Assembly (NCBI RefSeq): GCF_051020765.1
Contig: NC_134929.1
Span: forward strand, 22,458,135 to 22,522,134
Reading direction: 5' to 3'
Source of the DNA: Lasioglossum baleicum
Taxonomy: Eukaryota > Arthropoda > Insecta > Hymenoptera > Halictidae
DNA length: 64,000 bases
Part shown: piece after piece, positions 48,093 to 62,469 of the stretch
Layout of the letters: every line of letters begins with the position of its first letter
Position numbering within the stretch: the stretch's first letter is position 1
The notes under the pieces: model-generated
The model's database searches: none
Told to the model about the DNA's origin: nothing
Seen by the model: the letters and a program-made list of their open reading frames with translations, nothing else
Translations under genes and position numbers: made by a program

Positions 48093-51000
48093 TAATAATT
48101 TACCACCACATCCACTAAAATTAAAAATTAAATGACCGCATGGTGTCCTTCTAGAAGATTTGATTAAATCGTTATGTCGCGGAGGATCCGGATGCTCTCC
48201 TGCTAGGGCAGTTCCGTCGAACTGACGAGCTTGCTGGTGTTTTGAAAGTTTGATCGCCGCCTAGCATAAATTCCCGAATGGGTTCCACGACCCCTGAATT
48301 GCTCTCACGGCGACAGTGTCTACAGTCTACGCCATGCCAGCGTGGTCCCGGGATTACTATTTCACCGTTCCGGCGTGGCGGCGTCCTTACAGCCTCGGCC
48401 AGCTCTCGTTTCCCCGCGAATTTATCGTTTACAAGCGTCGCGAAAATCCCGAGCGCCGTACATTAAAATCACGATAAAAAGTTCGGACGTTATGGCACCG
48501 GCTTTTTGGCAGTGGTAACCGGTGCCAAAACGTCTCCTCTTCCGGTCGAAGCTCGCGTCGTTTCCGCTCTCTGGCGACCACTCTGTTTCTGTTATACCAG
48601 AATCCGAGGAACCTTTCCTCGTGATATCGTTCCGAGAATCGCAGGCGATACTTTAATATCCGCCGCTGATTCATGGCGGAAGGTCGATAAAATATTTCTT
48701 CTGGAAATTTGGAACAGCATGCCGAGCCAAAACTCGCATGCGTTTATTATTAATGGACATTTTCGGACGTGATCGCTTTATTGGATTTTTCCGGACGAAT
48801 CTGTCACTGGTATGTAGGTTGAGATTTTAGAAATCCTTAGAAGTTCTAAATATTAACATTCGAATATGGCGAATCATTTAATCAAAAAATCTCTCTATAT
48901 TAAATACAGTATGTGTTTAGTGCCATATATCGCGAACACCAATGAATACCGTAGTACGATGCCACGTATTATTTAGAAGAGGGAAGATTGAACATCGAAT
49001 TTTTCGCCTCTGATAAATAAATAAAGGGGAGGAATTTTTCTCGGGCCGTAGCCAGGTGTTTTTCCCGGCGAGTTTCCTTCGAGTCCAATCAGGACCCCAC
49101 GAAGATTAATTATTCCGGGAAATAGGGGTTGCCGGAGTCCTTCCGTCATCGGTCTCTGTCGGCAGCGATTTTATCCCTGCTCGCCACCCCGAAACGTCGA
49201 ACTGATTAACCTTCGTCGAGATCGATCTTACACACCGGGATCGAGATAATGAATTGGCAAATTTTCATTGGCCGATAAAGACCGGTTCTGTCAGCCCTAT
49301 CCGGGTGGTTTTAACCCTCTGTTTTCTGGTGGTGATTAGAATCTTTGTTGTACTCTACTTTCTGTGGCGGTATTATTATCTGAAAACCCCGCAAATTCAT
49401 CAAGCAATTGTAATACGAACTCTCGAAGGAAACGACTCGGTGAACTGGCAGTTGTAAGGAACAATTCGTTTATTTTGAACGCCGGTTACTTAATAGTCCC
49501 CGCGAAATTGTGATCCGCGTTCAGGAACAAATTGCCGGGAAATTGTACGCGAGTTAGGCGCCATAATTTCGAAGTAATCGCGCGGTGGACAAACTACGAC
49601 CACCGAGGGACGGAGAGGGAGAAGAAGAATGAGAGGGAGAGAGGAAGGAGCAATGATTACTCGCGATAAAAAACGCGGTGTCACGGTGTGTCCCGGTGAC
49701 ACAAATACATGTCACGCGACCGACAGTCCATTTTCCACGAACGTTTCGCGTTATTGCATTTTATTTTTTCCCCCCGTGGTAACAATTCCGTGCTGTTTCT
49801 CTCGCCCCGTTTGTCTTTCCCTCTGTGTACGCTCGAACGATCGTTTTGCCTCTCTGCCTGTCTTCACAAACGGCGACAGACGTCAGTCGATTGCGCTCGA
49901 ACGAAACAATTTTTCGCGAATCGCTGCCGGAACGCCCAGGTCCCTGCGACATTTCGGGGAAACCCCCGATGGACATGAAAATGTTTCTGTTGGCGGCAAA
50001 TTGAACCGGGCAATTTTCTAAATTAATACCGCCATTTTTATATTGTTACTCGACGTGGCTGCACATTTTATTTCACCGGCTTTTTGCTCACTTTTTCATG
50101 TGCAACATGCACGTTGCACTTTTGTAGATCGAGGGACATTTTTATTATTGGTTTTGCACCGCGAATTCACCCTCTCAAAAATTTTATATTTTATTTTCTC
50201 TATTTTTATGAGGCGAACAAGGGCTAATACCAAAAGTATGGTGATCGTTCAACACAGACTCAACTATTTATATAGTCAAATAGAACTGTAAATAGTCTGA
50301 ATCTTAGCAGTGTCAACTTCTCGCTCTCCCAAGTTCCGACAAACAGTCTCGGCACTGGTTCAAATACTCCCGGTCCTAAAACTACATTGTGAGCATCCAA
50401 TGTTCTGGCTGAGACCAGTCTCGGCATCCAGCAAAACAGCGAGGCGTCAGTGAGGCGGATGCAAACCGATTTCCGCGGAGTCTCGAACAGAGAGAGGGAG
50501 AGAGAGAGAAAGCCGAGTCGCGAATCACGGTGTGCATGCTCCCTCACGAGGAAACGAATTCTCCCCGGAGCGTTTCGCAAGATTACATCGAAGACCTCGT
50601 TACCGCGGTATAAATAGAGCTTTCCGCCTGGCGTGGATTCAGTTTAACAGCCCCCGCGGTGCAGCGGGTGCGCGCCCGGTCCAAACAATCTTCTGGCTGT
50701 CACGTGTGGTGACCTGGATGCTTATTCAGATCATTGGCGCCGGGTCGTCCCTTTCATTGGTCGCGACCCGTTCCCTCACCCTTTTCTGTCCGCTTTCGAC
50801 GTCGGTGGATATTTAATTAGCAGATACAGCAAAATGTCAACTCGGAATTGAGAATCGTCGACCTGGATCGATTTGCAGCTCAAGAATCATCGCGTTCAAG
50901 GATTTAAACGGTGGCTTTGATACACTGTTGTTTTCCCGAGTCTGATGGTCTCGGGCCCTCAGATTTTCTCTCCCTAAATCCCCTCAAACAAGTTCGCAAA

Positions 51001-51197
51001 GTTGCATTGTTCAGCGTCCCGTTTTGAGGAACGTTATTAACGAAAAGTTTCCCCATGGAATCCAGCGGTAAGGCTAGGTTAGCGTCGAGTGTATCCGCTA
51101 GAAAGACACCGTAGCACCTGTCGCGCAACATAATCTCCTCGGGACGACAAATAGCATGAGCAACGGCGTGTAGAATCGAGTTAAACTCTGCCGGCAC

Positions 51198-51221
51198 GCC
51201 GCGGCGCGGCGCGGCGCGGTG
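51198..51221. repeat. (GCGGC)n short tandem
   Basis: About four units of GCGGC starting CGCCGCGGCGCGG, an isolated G+C block. Confidence 0.8.
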
Positions 51222-52799
51222 CACCTGGAGAGTTTCGTAATGCAACTTCAACGCCGGCCGCGGGAACTTGCAACTTTGCAACGCTCGCCATAATGTCAGG
51301 CAGCCATTTATCGTCGCGATATCGGCCGCGCAACGTGGTCATAACTCCTAGTAACTTTTCGAAAAAGGAAAAGACACGGTTCCGTAAATGCTCTTCGGGA
51401 GATGTGCTGCAGGGGATAGTTACTTAATGTAGGAACTATTACCTTTGATCGAGGACTTCACGCTAGCTGCTTGTGAATAGGTAAAGGCCAACTCGAAGCT
51501 AATGCTGAGGGACTTGCTGAGAGGGGTACGTCAATGGGGGAAATAGAAATTGGTTTTCTTGGGAAGACGGAAATCGACTAGAAAATTGCTCTTCTTCGTG
51601 ACTGAGCTTGAAGACTGTCCCATCTCCTGGCCTGTGTCTATTTCCAACAGTTGGCTGCTCTGCTCCCACGGAGATCGGCGTACAGGCTGGCCAAAAACTC
51701 ACTAGACCGTTCGAAATTCGAATTTGTCCGTACAACTGAATAACTGCGAATTCTTAAAAGTTCAAAGAACTTCTCACCGTTCTCTCGAATCCGGAAAGAT
51801 TTTTCTTAGTAACCTTGCAGTTGGCAACTGTTTTAGTGTCTCCTAGATAAAATTTAATTAAAGTCCGGAAAATGTTCCAACATCGTTCTCTTGCGCCTGG
51901 GAAGATTTTCAAAGAGAAATAACATATAAAAGCACTTTATGACAGTGTGTCATAGTTCTTTGAGGGTTAAGAACATAAAGTTGAGGTTGCGTCGCCGGAG
52001 GGGCAGGATCATAAACATCTCTGAAGAGATGGGCTCAATGGGAACTGTGTAGAAGGTGTCAAAGCACTATATAAAATTCAATTCAACCGAATGCGAGGTC
52101 GAGTAAAGCAGAGATGGTTAAAGCAACGAGAAACGACGTGTTAAAATAAAAATCCCTAGGGCGTTTACAGTTCACGCTTCTGAATTAAACGTTACTCTAA
52201 TTAAAATTCAGAATGGAGTATGTTCTGTTTCCGTTGCGGACTGACTAACAAGCTGCAGTTTCATTGACTTTGATATTCCAGCATTAATATGCCCAGCAAT
52301 GTGTAGTAGGATTTCACGAGAGTTAGACGCAATGTAAATTGACTCCCTTTATGGCCGTCATGAAAGCGTGAAAATTTAGAGATCATCCGTGGAATATTAT
52401 TCCTAGATTCTGTGCGATATTCACAGTCACAGTGTGACCAGGCTTGTTTTATACTTTTCATATAAATGAGACAGTTGGTACGAATATTTCTGTAAATGGT
52501 ACTTTTTTCACCGAGTTTGTTCCGTTGGGAGCGTCTGCTCCTAGCTGGACCCTCCAGCCAGCTCTTCAGGTCGTCTAAGAAAAAACCAAGGGTCAAGAGA
52601 CAGGCCAAGTAGCTCGGAAGATACAATGTCGAGATGAGGTACACAGGAAGCAGACATCTCCACGATATTGTAAATTCTCAAAAGATGGTCTTCTCTGTCG
52701 TGATGGCATTTATTGCAATTTTTCATGGTGGTCGTAACGCGAACCCATTTGCAGGTCAATAACTACCCTTATATCAAACACAACTTTTTTCATGCCGTT

Positions 52800-53215
52800 T
52801 TGGGCTGGACCTGAAAAGTTTAAATTACTCTGTTATGAAAGACAGATCCTAACACACTATCCGCAACAATTTTCAACCCTCTAAAACCTCCCTACTATTC
52901 CCTACGCGCCTACTCAATCTCCCTTCACGTCACCCTCCTGCCGAATATGAATTTTTCTATTGTTTATTATACTGCTCTGGGAAAATTGATATTAGTGTAA
53001 TTTGAGAGGTAGACCCTGACGCGATATTCATATAGCATGATTTAAATTCATAATATGATTTACCAATATGTCATCGACAAGTACATATGTATAACATTGT
53101 AGAATAATTTTTATTCTCTTCACGATCGTCTCATGCTGAACCTGAAATGTAATTATTAGCCTGTGAAAGACAGGCCCGAACAGACCATCCGCAACAATTT
53201 CGAGCACCACCGTCC
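52800..53215. repeat. Diverged direct duplication, about 330-bp spacing
   Basis: 52808-52880 and 53138-53210 share ACCTGAAA.GT, CTGT.AAAGACAG, CCTAACA/CCGAACA and ATCCGCAACAATTT in the same order. The copies are old; the intervening DNA does not match. Confidence 0.6.
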
Positions 53216-56200
53216 CCGTACGAAACCCCGTGAACCCTGCCAATCGTCCCTTGTCTCACCTAGCCCGTCAGAGCCGGTCAGACGGCCGGGTCGTCGAACC
53301 AGGGAAAGTAACGAATGTCTCTAAAAGACCTCGAATCGTGGCGGCCGGCAAGGGTGAAACCGAACACCAAGGCCAGGCCCGCCTCTTCCTGAAACCTGGC
53401 ACCGGGCCGTGTCGGTTCATCGTCCGTGTGCCAAGGCCGGTCGAATCTAGCGAACCTTGTCGTTTCGTCCTCTCCTCGAACGCTCTCACCTTCGAGGCAC
53501 ACACACAAGGTATTCCGGCATGTTGGCACACAGGTAGCGGGACACAGGTGTGTACGTGTGTTTTGTGCTTTTGGGAACGCAGGAAACGGTGCACACAGGT
53601 TATACTTAATAAAGGAGTCTGGTTGCCACGGTAACAGTGAGGTGAACGAGCGCCGGGTATTGATTCAGCCCACCTGAATTCAGGTCAGCCCCTGACTGAA
53701 ACACCTTTCCCCGAGTTACACGCTTTTCCGTCGCGTTCCCCCACACCCTCTCCTTCAACTTTTGCTCAATTTTTCCCTCCACGTCCCAGCCACCCCCATC
53801 CAGCGCACCAAACAGTCCCCATCTCAACGTCCGCCACGCGACCGCCATGTATTATGGATATAGTTCATCTTGATAGGGGGATGGTGCTACCAGTCGCATG
53901 GTGCCTAGACCGTTCCCCTTAACCACCCCTGGCAACCTGCCTGTTGTATTTGATATCAAAGGTTCGCGTGGGAGTCGAGCAGAGACCAGGGGATCTAGAA
54001 GAATAATGAGTGAGGACTCGGGGATAGAGGGATTGCTATTGTGACGAGTGTCTCTAGGTACGTGAGAGGTTTCAGACATTTAGCAGAGCCCGAGGGGTGC
54101 ACTGACACCTGGATGAGCTAGCTGAGTACTTGTACCGGCTGTGTTTGCGGAGTCATCTTTTTAAGGGACAGGTCCTTGGCAATTTTTTTGAGGGGGCGTG
54201 GGACGAGGTTGGGTGATCAATTGATTTTTTGTCAATGGCGGGAACAGTCATCGATTTTTTAAGGAACGTTGGACCAACCTTCTCTTGATGAATCGATAGT
54301 TCTTTAAGGTCTCGAGGTTCGTTCTCGAGCGTATAATCTCGAGCATTATAAATATTCAAAAACCCATTAGCGAGATTGGGCTTCGGGCTGTTTTATTCAA
54401 CCGTAACCTTCCTGCTAGTTCTTCCAAAAATTTGTGCAGTCAGCATAGGTAGTACGAATCAAAAGTGAAATGTCACCGGGTCGGTTTGGAACGATCGACC
54501 AGGAAAACAAAAAGGAAAACAAAATCGAAAGGTCAGCAGGTGAAGTTAAGCATTGGTCCTGATTGCAGCGAATTACAGGGCTCGTGAGAATAAGACGGAT
54601 AAAGGGCGGAAGGTGACTGGGTCACTCCGGAAATTAACCTGACGAGGTGGTACATTGTAGCAGCAGCAAAAACATGTTTGTTAACAAAAAACCATCAGAT
54701 AGTAGATTAGAGGACTTGGAAATGTGTGTAGGAGCAGAAGAGGGTCCAGGAGGTCAGTATAGTAATAATTCTCGGTGGGTAGCGAACTGTAGGACCTTCA
54801 AAACCAAGCTGTAGCAAAAGAAGGAGATGACAATGCTTATCGAGCAACGAACCTGATCAGCTAGAAGATTACAGGACTCTGGGAGCAGGACTGAACGAAA
54901 AGAATGTCCCTAAAACACCCCATCAAAGGCTTCGGGTGTCCTCCAGATTACAGAGGTAGCAAACCCAGGAAAATGCCAAAGGAAGCAGGTCACCAATTTG
55001 GCAGAGCATGAACTTAAAAAGGGGGAAAGCGGACGCGGGTCGACTGCGGAGGAGCCTAGGGCCTGCAAACACCTGGAAGCAGCCCGTCGCAGACAGAGAG
55101 AGAGAGAGAGAGGTACTGTATGCTCGAACGCTTCTGAAGTAATCTCCACTCGCAGCCCGGTATCTTTAAATCGAGAAGCTGGGGTAGGAGCCTCAATAGC
55201 TCGCAAGGAACTATGAGAAACTTCCTTCCCCGACTTCATCTCGGGGATGTTTAACTTCCTCGATCTACGTTTTGAGATTGCCGACGTCAGCTCGGAAGTA
55301 TCTGAAAACTCGGAGACCCTCTGAGAAATTAGCTCCCCGAGAAGTCCGAGATCAACGGCGGTTCCCGAAGCCCTCCACAGGTGTCTCGGGGTATTTGCGA
55401 ACCCCGAAAGTTTGCTGTAGATCGTCGCAGCTCTGATAAAGCTGTTCGCGTCCCGTCGATCAGCTCATAACTCTTGGAAAGCCCCTAGACAACCTAGGAA
55501 CCTGAAATTTCCCGCGTTTAACTTTATTTCGGGACTTTCCTGGTTGGTCTAGTGAAATTTCAGACCTTCGTCAATTCGATTAACGGCGGTTTCGATCGTG
55601 TCCCAGTAATTTCCGGGCGGACGCGTTTGTTCGACGAGTCGTCGTTCGATGGAAATCGATCGCTGGGGGAAAAGGACTGCCGTGAAATACCGCTTAATTG
55701 CTATCGCCATTATCGTTCACGGATCGATGAACATTTACGAGCCCGACACAGGGTCCCTTATCGAGCAGTCGTCGAGGATCTCGTTCGATCTCGATTCGTG
55801 AATGCGTTATCATCGAGGGGTGGGTTGGAACTGTTCGCCGTTGGCGTGGGATCGTTAAAAAGTTCTGGCCGTGGTGCCTCGTTATTGTCGGCAATTTTAC
55901 AACCACTTTAACGGCCGCGGACGTCTATGAAATCGCAAACGTAATCGTCGCGAGACCGACTCTGAAAGCATCGGTGGGCAACGGGACGGAACAAGGAAAT
56001 GGCTGGTCAAAGTGTCTCGGGGGTTGCCAGCTTGTTCGCCGTATTGTATTCAGATGTCTCTAAGGGCTTGATGGTAATATTCGGGGCCTTTTACTGGCCG
56101 TAATTCTGCGTGAAAAATCCCTCTGGACACATTTGAAGAGCATCTGCGAATGTCAAGATGTTTAAATCGATTTTAGCTGAGAATATTGAAATACTTCCCA

Positions 56201-57235
56201 CTCGAAGAATAATACGTACCTCAAAACTATTTTTATTTAAGAAATTTTGTGCAAGTTCAAACGTCTTCCTGAACGTGCACGAACGACGAGCGATTTGTCA
56301 ATTAACTAGGGAATAGCCGTGGAAACGTCGACAAATTGCTGACTGCTTCTAAAAATGGCGATCCCGGGCCGGAAGCCGCGGACGCGCGAGACCGCGACGG
56401 GGTTTCAGCTTACATGGAAACTCGATTAAACGGTACGGCGAAATAACGTCATTAAATAATACCATTACGGTCGCCGGTGGTCGCTGATAAATCAATTGAC
56501 CGCGGTAACAGGTATCATTTGACGGGGCGGCGACGTGGAAATTTCGTTACGATTACAGAGAGAGAGAGAGTGGATCCCCGTAGAAATTCTTCGCCTTTCG
56601 AACTCGATCCCCCTCTCACCGGTGGGGTTGGTCGAATTTTCAATTGAATTGAATTCCGACCGAGGAACCGGAAAAGACGATACTTCATCGCGCATTACTC
56701 CCCTGGGGAGCATTCTCTATTTACTTTCCTTCGCGATCCCCGTATTTTTTCGGGGACATACGATCGTTGCGAACGCGCGCGACGTGGCCTCGCTTTATCT
56801 CCTACGCGATATACTACGTTCGTTTCATTTATTATTCATTAGCTCCCCGTAGAAACGCCTGAAAAATTTATTGTGACCAGCCTGCGGACCGATTCACTGA
56901 ATACAGTTTGAAGTACCCGCCTTGCAACGACCGGCGGGGATGTCCCGGGGATGAAAACTTCGAGAAAGTCGGTATTTTATGGTTTTAATCAGTGGCAGTC
57001 TGTACAGAGGTTGTATTTTCGAAGTTTCACGCGTAAGTTCCTGATTTCCCTTCGTCTGGAAATACTACGTTGGTAACCCGGCACGGTTTTTTATTTTTAT
57101 TCATAGATATAATTACAACTCTTTTCATGATCATTCAAATCCAAGAAGAAGTCTGCAGTGTTGTATAGAATTGAATGGGGAATCGTACAGGGATATCAAC
57201 AATAGAAATTGGATGCGAGAATGGTGTTCTACCTA

Positions 57236-57272
57236 GAGAGAGAGAGAGAGAGTGAGAGAGAGAGAGAGAGTG
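57236..57272. repeat. (GA)n microsatellite
   Basis: GA run interrupted once by GTGA. Confidence 0.85.
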
Positions 57273-57774
57273 TTCATCTGTCAGGATTGCAGGCTAGGTC
57301 TGCGATTAATTGGCTGCAGGGTAGCTAGAAATTCGATCAGGGATCGACTGTTCGAGCTTCTGGCCGTGGTTGCAATCGTTGCCGGGTAATTTTAGCCGAA
57401 AGCTGTCGTGCCTCATCCTTGATATTGTCGTGGGGACGAAACACGCCTACGGGTGTGTCGTGACGGAGACAATAATTATAGATGGCATGACGAAATTCTC
57501 ATTGGCCGCTGGGGGCTAGCCGGAAACGATAGTTGTCCCTGAAACGGGCTTAGGATATCTGATTTATGCTGGCTGGAGTAGCGGCATCGAGTCATTTTTA
57601 ACCGAGCTAAATTCTTTAAAATCTAGGTTTTAGATCGTGTTGATTTATTACAGGTTTGTTTGATGTTTCAAGTTGGTAGCCATGGGGAGGGGGTGGTGTA
57701 AAAAGATTTTAACATTAATGTCTATAGAAGACACGGACAGGCTTTGGGGTGTCACACTAAGTTCTTAGGCGGAC

Positions 57775-57935
57775 TTATGCGGACTTAGCGACCTCGCATT
57801 GACTCTAGATCACGGAAGACACGTGTAAAGGCTAACTTCCAACAAGCTGTACAGTATTGCTACTTATGCGGACTTGTACCGATCCGCGAACAGTTCTAGG
57901 TCACCTGTGACTGGCGCAAAAGTTTCTGTGTAGAG
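57775..57935. repeat. Two diverged direct units, 89-bp period
   Basis: TTATGCGGACTT occurs exactly at 57775-57786 and at 57864-57875. After it both units contain CTAGATCAC/CTAGGTCAC about 30 bases on, then AAAGGCTAACTT/AAAAGTTTCTGT. A third GCGGAC word occurs near 58041. Confidence 0.5.
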
Positions 57936-58072
57936 GATAATTTACGGAGACCTAGAACTCTGGACAGAGTTTCTAGTTGGTTAGCACCGCGGGCTTTTGG
58001 AGGACCCGAACGTGTACAGAACTTTGTGGACATCCTAATTGCGGACACCTTATCATATTTTCTACAGATCTA

Positions 58073-58260
58073 CAGTCGGGGGTGCACAATTAAGTGGACT
58101 CCTTTTAAAACTAACAATCTTTTTGAGATTGGTGCAAGATTTCTCGCGAAAAATAAAAATTGTCTACATCGATTGCAAGAAATAGAAACTAAATTGAATG
58201 TTATTTCTCTACATCTTCAATTTAAAGATTTTTCCAACAATTTTGAAGTTAATATATAAT
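58073..58260 (+). mobile_element. Tc1-like terminal fragment
   Basis: TA|CAGTCGGGGGTGCACAATTAAGTGGACTCC resembles a Tc1-type terminus and shares its CAGTCGG start with 25290. The following AT-rich DNA carries a short open frame without motifs. No opposite end was found. Confidence 0.45.
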
Positions 58261-61200
58261 AATATAAGGAAATAACAGGATCCGGCGATTAACATCAAGT
58301 AAATTATACCGAATTTAATATATAATAATTTAGAAATATAGTATTATTAAAATAATAAAATAATTAATAATATTTACGTCTAAATTCGAGAAAACAATGT
58401 CTAAAAAACCGTATATCATTTCTATGGATTTGGAATTAAGCAAAATCTAATTATTAATTTGAATTCAACACCTCAAAATCTATAAAACTGTACCATTTTT
58501 ATATTCATTTGAACTTGGAAGTAGCTTCAAAAATGCATTTTTTGTAATCATGATTTTTGTCCGTGTTTTTCGCGATTCAACCCACTGTGCGCCGTATTGA
58601 TAGCTACATTGACAATATTATTGAACGTCTACGGACTCCTTTAATGATTCAAATCTTACTGTGTAACATTTCTATTAGCGTCGGGTGTCGTCAGACCACC
58701 TGTAGGTCTGCTAAAGCCTTAAATATGTATGTATACTTGGTCTAATCTCTCCGACACCGTCACTCTCGGTTGTGTGCGTAACAACTAATAATTTGAGCAT
58801 AATACGATGACAAACTCTTGCTCAACCACTTAAGTATCGAATTTAAAGACAAATTTTTCTAGTCGTGTCTAACTTGTGAATTTAGTACTACTTTAAAATG
58901 TATAGATAAACGATAGGAAGCTTTTTCCCTTCGCTGTAAAATACAATGAAACTTGACGCAAGCTTGCACGGCCCTGTGCACACACGTCCGAAGCATGATG
59001 GAGCACTTCTGATAGCGTTTATTCAAGAGAAGTCTTTGGAAGTTACACGAAGCGGAGCTGTTTCAATAAACCAGTGCGCGAACGGAACCGAATCGATTCG
59101 GTAACCGTGATCGTGCACTGATTCCGAGCCCGCGGTATTGCGAAGTAAGGTTGTGTCTACGAATGCTAATATGTTAAGTGATGCAGGGGCTTTGCACGCT
59201 GCTAGCTATAGTACAGAGGAAGAGAACGCCTGCGAAAGGGGCTGGGAAAATTATACGGAAGTTTAATGGCACGATAATTACTCTGTCTACCCTCGCTAGC
59301 AGCAGCATTAATGGAGCCCCATTAGTCTTTATAATAATGCGCAGTGTAAATAGACGATTGACCTTTCCTCCCCCGAGTTGCTTGAGAATCTGTCCATCGG
59401 GAAAAATTCCCCTCACATGTCAGCGTCTTCAAAGGGGTTAAATAAAAATGAGTTTGTTGAAGTTATCAAACGGGACATATCTCCTAAACTTGTCCATATG
59501 AAATCCCCATGTCCCCTAAGCATCGCGTCTCTGATTGATCTGGTCGTTTGAGAAATTTCCAGACCCTTCCCTGTCAAGCAGGGCTTATCCCTGTCCCTGC
59601 TGTCCTTCGTATGATCCTCGGGTATTTAATTATAACAAAACGCCCAAACGTCTAATCCCACAGGGTTCTCGGGACCTCTGAACAGACAGAGTTGCTTGTC
59701 AGCCTTGCGAATTTACTTCTTCGGTTCCCGTTGGTCTTCGCTCCAAGGCCAGGATACAATTTGATCGGTTCCAGCAAATCCCCAATCGTCGATGAATTAT
59801 AAAGTTCACGGTGTAGTAGCTGTTCGAGACACGTTGGCCGACCTGCCGAACCTTTTCGGAACTTTGAGGCTACGCGCTCGGAACTCTTTACCGACTTTTA
59901 ATGAAGTTCGAAATTTCTTAACGGTTCAATGGTCGTTTACGTTCAAACCGCTGTTGTCCGAGTTAATTAAACGCAGGTGTCCGATGCGAGGTTAATTAGT
60001 TACTGTCCGAACGAGAAAAATGAACGGGGTCGGGGAGACGCGGGATTTGAATTTGAACAACTTCTCCCGCGCTTGGCTGCGCTGGCTGAATATTAATGTA
60101 CTGAATATTAATGTAATTCTCGAACTTCGTCAATTTTTTAGAAATAAATATAGAATTCTAGAGATAAATGGAGATTGTTTATTGGTGTATCAATTCGGTC
60201 GTACGCTAAACAGTTTTGTTGGAATTTTTTGCCCCTCCAGATTGCCCCTGCAATAAAACAGAGGGGAAAAATTCGGAACTATAATAAAATCGAGTATTAA
60301 CGGGATCGTTAGGTTCCTAATTTATTAGCTATTCGTTCGATTCGGTTTAACGATGCTCGAGAATGTGGGGTAAATATTCTGGACAGCTGCTTAGCGAGTC
60401 ACGTGTCAGTCCACCCGAAACAGGTGCCATAAACAATTCATGGCCACTGCGAGGCACTCGCGTCGGCGATTAGGCAAACCCTGGCCAGAGTTCAAGTGTA
60501 CGACTGCTGCGATTCCCAGACACGGGGAATTTACATTCCTCGACGTAAATCGAGATCTGTTATGCTCGTTAGAAACCGATTAAGCATTTCTGAGTATCGT
60601 GGTGTCCCATCCACCCTAACTGAATTTTCTGAAAAAACAAGCATTTATAGAATGATCAACAATAATTGTTTAGATCTGCAGAACCAAGCGGATCTAGAAG
60701 CTGTTAATTTAACAGTTCAATTTGAACACCGTTCGCCAAGTGTGCCAACGCCTGGAAAATTCCCTAGCACGCCCATGCCTGTCCCCAGTGGCAAGGTAAA
60801 TACGATTAGCAGAGGAATGGACGGACGGTGAATTTATTATAGAGAAGTTTCGATCCGTTCTTTCGATTCCCATGGTAGCCCTGGGCCACGCCTCCTCAAT
60901 TAACCCTGTCACGTCAATTTTCGTTCGACCGACGAGATCGATATCGCCTCTGGCTGGGCAAATATGGTCGATGTCTATTTTCCAGGGATTAGAAATTAGC
61001 CTCGTTAGTGTTTTGAACGGCCATTAACCTGCTCGTCCAGTCAGTCTTCGCGTAAACCACCCTCCCACCCCTGAAACCCCGAGGGCAAACTTTCTTTAAT
61101 TGGTAATACACGCGTTCACTGATGTGTCGCGGCCGCAAAAGCAGACGGGGTGAGTTGGGTAAATCGGGTCAGCAGACAAAATGTCGGCAGAGAGAGCAAA

Positions 61201-62270
61201 TGGGGATGGCTTATTAAATTCAAGGGGTTGCTCCGCTATTCAGACCCCCGTCCTTTTCGATGATATTGACCGAGTTCACCGATTAGGGGTATAAAGATCT
61301 TGACGGGGGCTACCACTGCCCCATTTTGTAAATCGCTTCATAAATTTTTAATATCGTCCGAATTTCATTTGCAACTACAATTTCCACTTTCGTAATGGTT
61401 ATTCTTAACAGAGGTTTCGTGGTCTGTTTTTATTCTACATGAATTTTTGATGGACTTTGGAGATACGAATGATTTATGAAGGTTCGGGGTGGTTTCACTT
61501 TGTTACGCGGTGGTTGTTTATTAATTTACGGTTCGCTTGTGCTTATATATTGATCAATGCGTCTCTCCGTTTAATTTTCTTGAAACGCCAACATGACGGA
61601 CGACGTCTTTTGATAAGTAGGCTTTTAGTGCTACAACCAGGAGCTCCCTTAATTAATTAAATGCACTTCAGAGGAGAGGTCCAGGTTCTGTTTATCTACT
61701 CCGGAATGTCGTGAATTACCTACTCCATTTTTCTTGCAGACCACGGAAATACTGAGGTATTTCTTTCTTACTCGACTATTGAGAATTAATTGTATTTGCT
61801 AATTTGTTTAAAAAATTCGATGGGTCTCGGGTTAGAATAGATGTCGGTTCTTTTTTCATTTATTTTCCCGGTTACACCATGTCGGACAGCGGTTTCCTCG
61901 ATATCAGACCTCGCGTGTCCTGGCGATAATTTAACGCCGACGAAAAGTCAGGGATCGAAAGTGATCGCGTCGGATTAGCACGTTTCTCTCGACTTTAATC
62001 GGCCCGTCATCTATCATATTTTATGGTGATCCATTCTAAGCCGGCCGTCACGCCGCGGCCTCCAAAAATAATCTTCCAAACAAAAGCCCCACCTTCGTGT
62101 ATTCCAGCTGGCCCCTCCACGCTATAACCTTCGTGCAACCTTACCATTCATGTTTACGTTAAGAACGTACCCTTCGAAAGAAATAACCTTACGAAAAGAA
62201 AATAGCATTTGCAAAGAATTCACCTTGCGATACGTTACATTAAAAATATAATATCTGTAATGTCATCACT
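58261..62270. other. Non-coding stretch
   Basis: No gene recognised. 58270-58560 is very AT-rich. The frame at 60496-60831 ends near a donor-like GTAAAT, but nothing marks its start as an exon. The block 59180-59440 is open on both strands and may be a conserved non-coding element, which cannot be judged without comparison. Confidence 0.45.
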
Positions 62271-62271
62271 A

Positions 62272-62468
62272 CACTGCGGATGTTCATGCAATTTTCAATT
62301 TTTGTGGACAATTTTTAAGAAAGTGGTACCAAGAAAAATTCTATTTTCATTGGTAATAGCATTTGTAGATCCACAATAAATAAACATCGTAATAAATTCT
62401 GTTGAATTTAATACCCCAGCATTTTTTGAACATTTTCATAAGCCATAAATGCATGAAGTTCCGCAGTC
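62272..62468. mobile_element. Short inverted-repeat element, GACTGCGGATC family, subfamily B
   Basis: 197 bp flanked by TA. Ends CACTGCGGATGTTCATGCA and TGCATGAAGTTCCGCAGTC. Its interior matches 21089-21276 (AATTTTTAAGAAAGTGGTACCAA, ATTCTATTTTCATTGGTAATAG). Confidence 0.82.
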
Positions 62469-62469
62469 T

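Larger units (their letters stand above)
48100..58020. other. Non-coding stretch, about 10 kb
   Basis: No recognised gene; may be the first intron of the gene starting at 45846. GC-rich patches at 49600-50020, 50530-50820 and 53230-53680 carry open frames on both strands at once, which argues against coding. Contains a GCGGC tandem at 51198-51221, a diverged duplication around 52808 and 53138, GA runs, and repeat units at 57775-57930. A short hairpin (GGCACCGG..CCGGTGCC) is near 48495-48527. Confidence 0.5.

Noticed and set aside
50330..50400. tRNA-like GGTTCAAATACTCC string
   Set aside because: No matching acceptor or anticodon stems around it on either strand.
53230..53680. Long frames on both strands, one with a Cys-rich end
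   Set aside because: Open in several frames at once because of GC-rich, stop-poor DNA; the Cys run comes from GTGTGT-like sequence.
58026..58259. 77-codon frame with a Tc1-like start inside
   Set aside because: AT-rich codons and no transposase motif; treated as element end sequence rather than a coding region.
60496..60831. Frame ending in a donor-like GTAAAT, considered as an exon
   Set aside because: No acceptor with matching phase and no recognisable protein; codon use is not different from the flanks.
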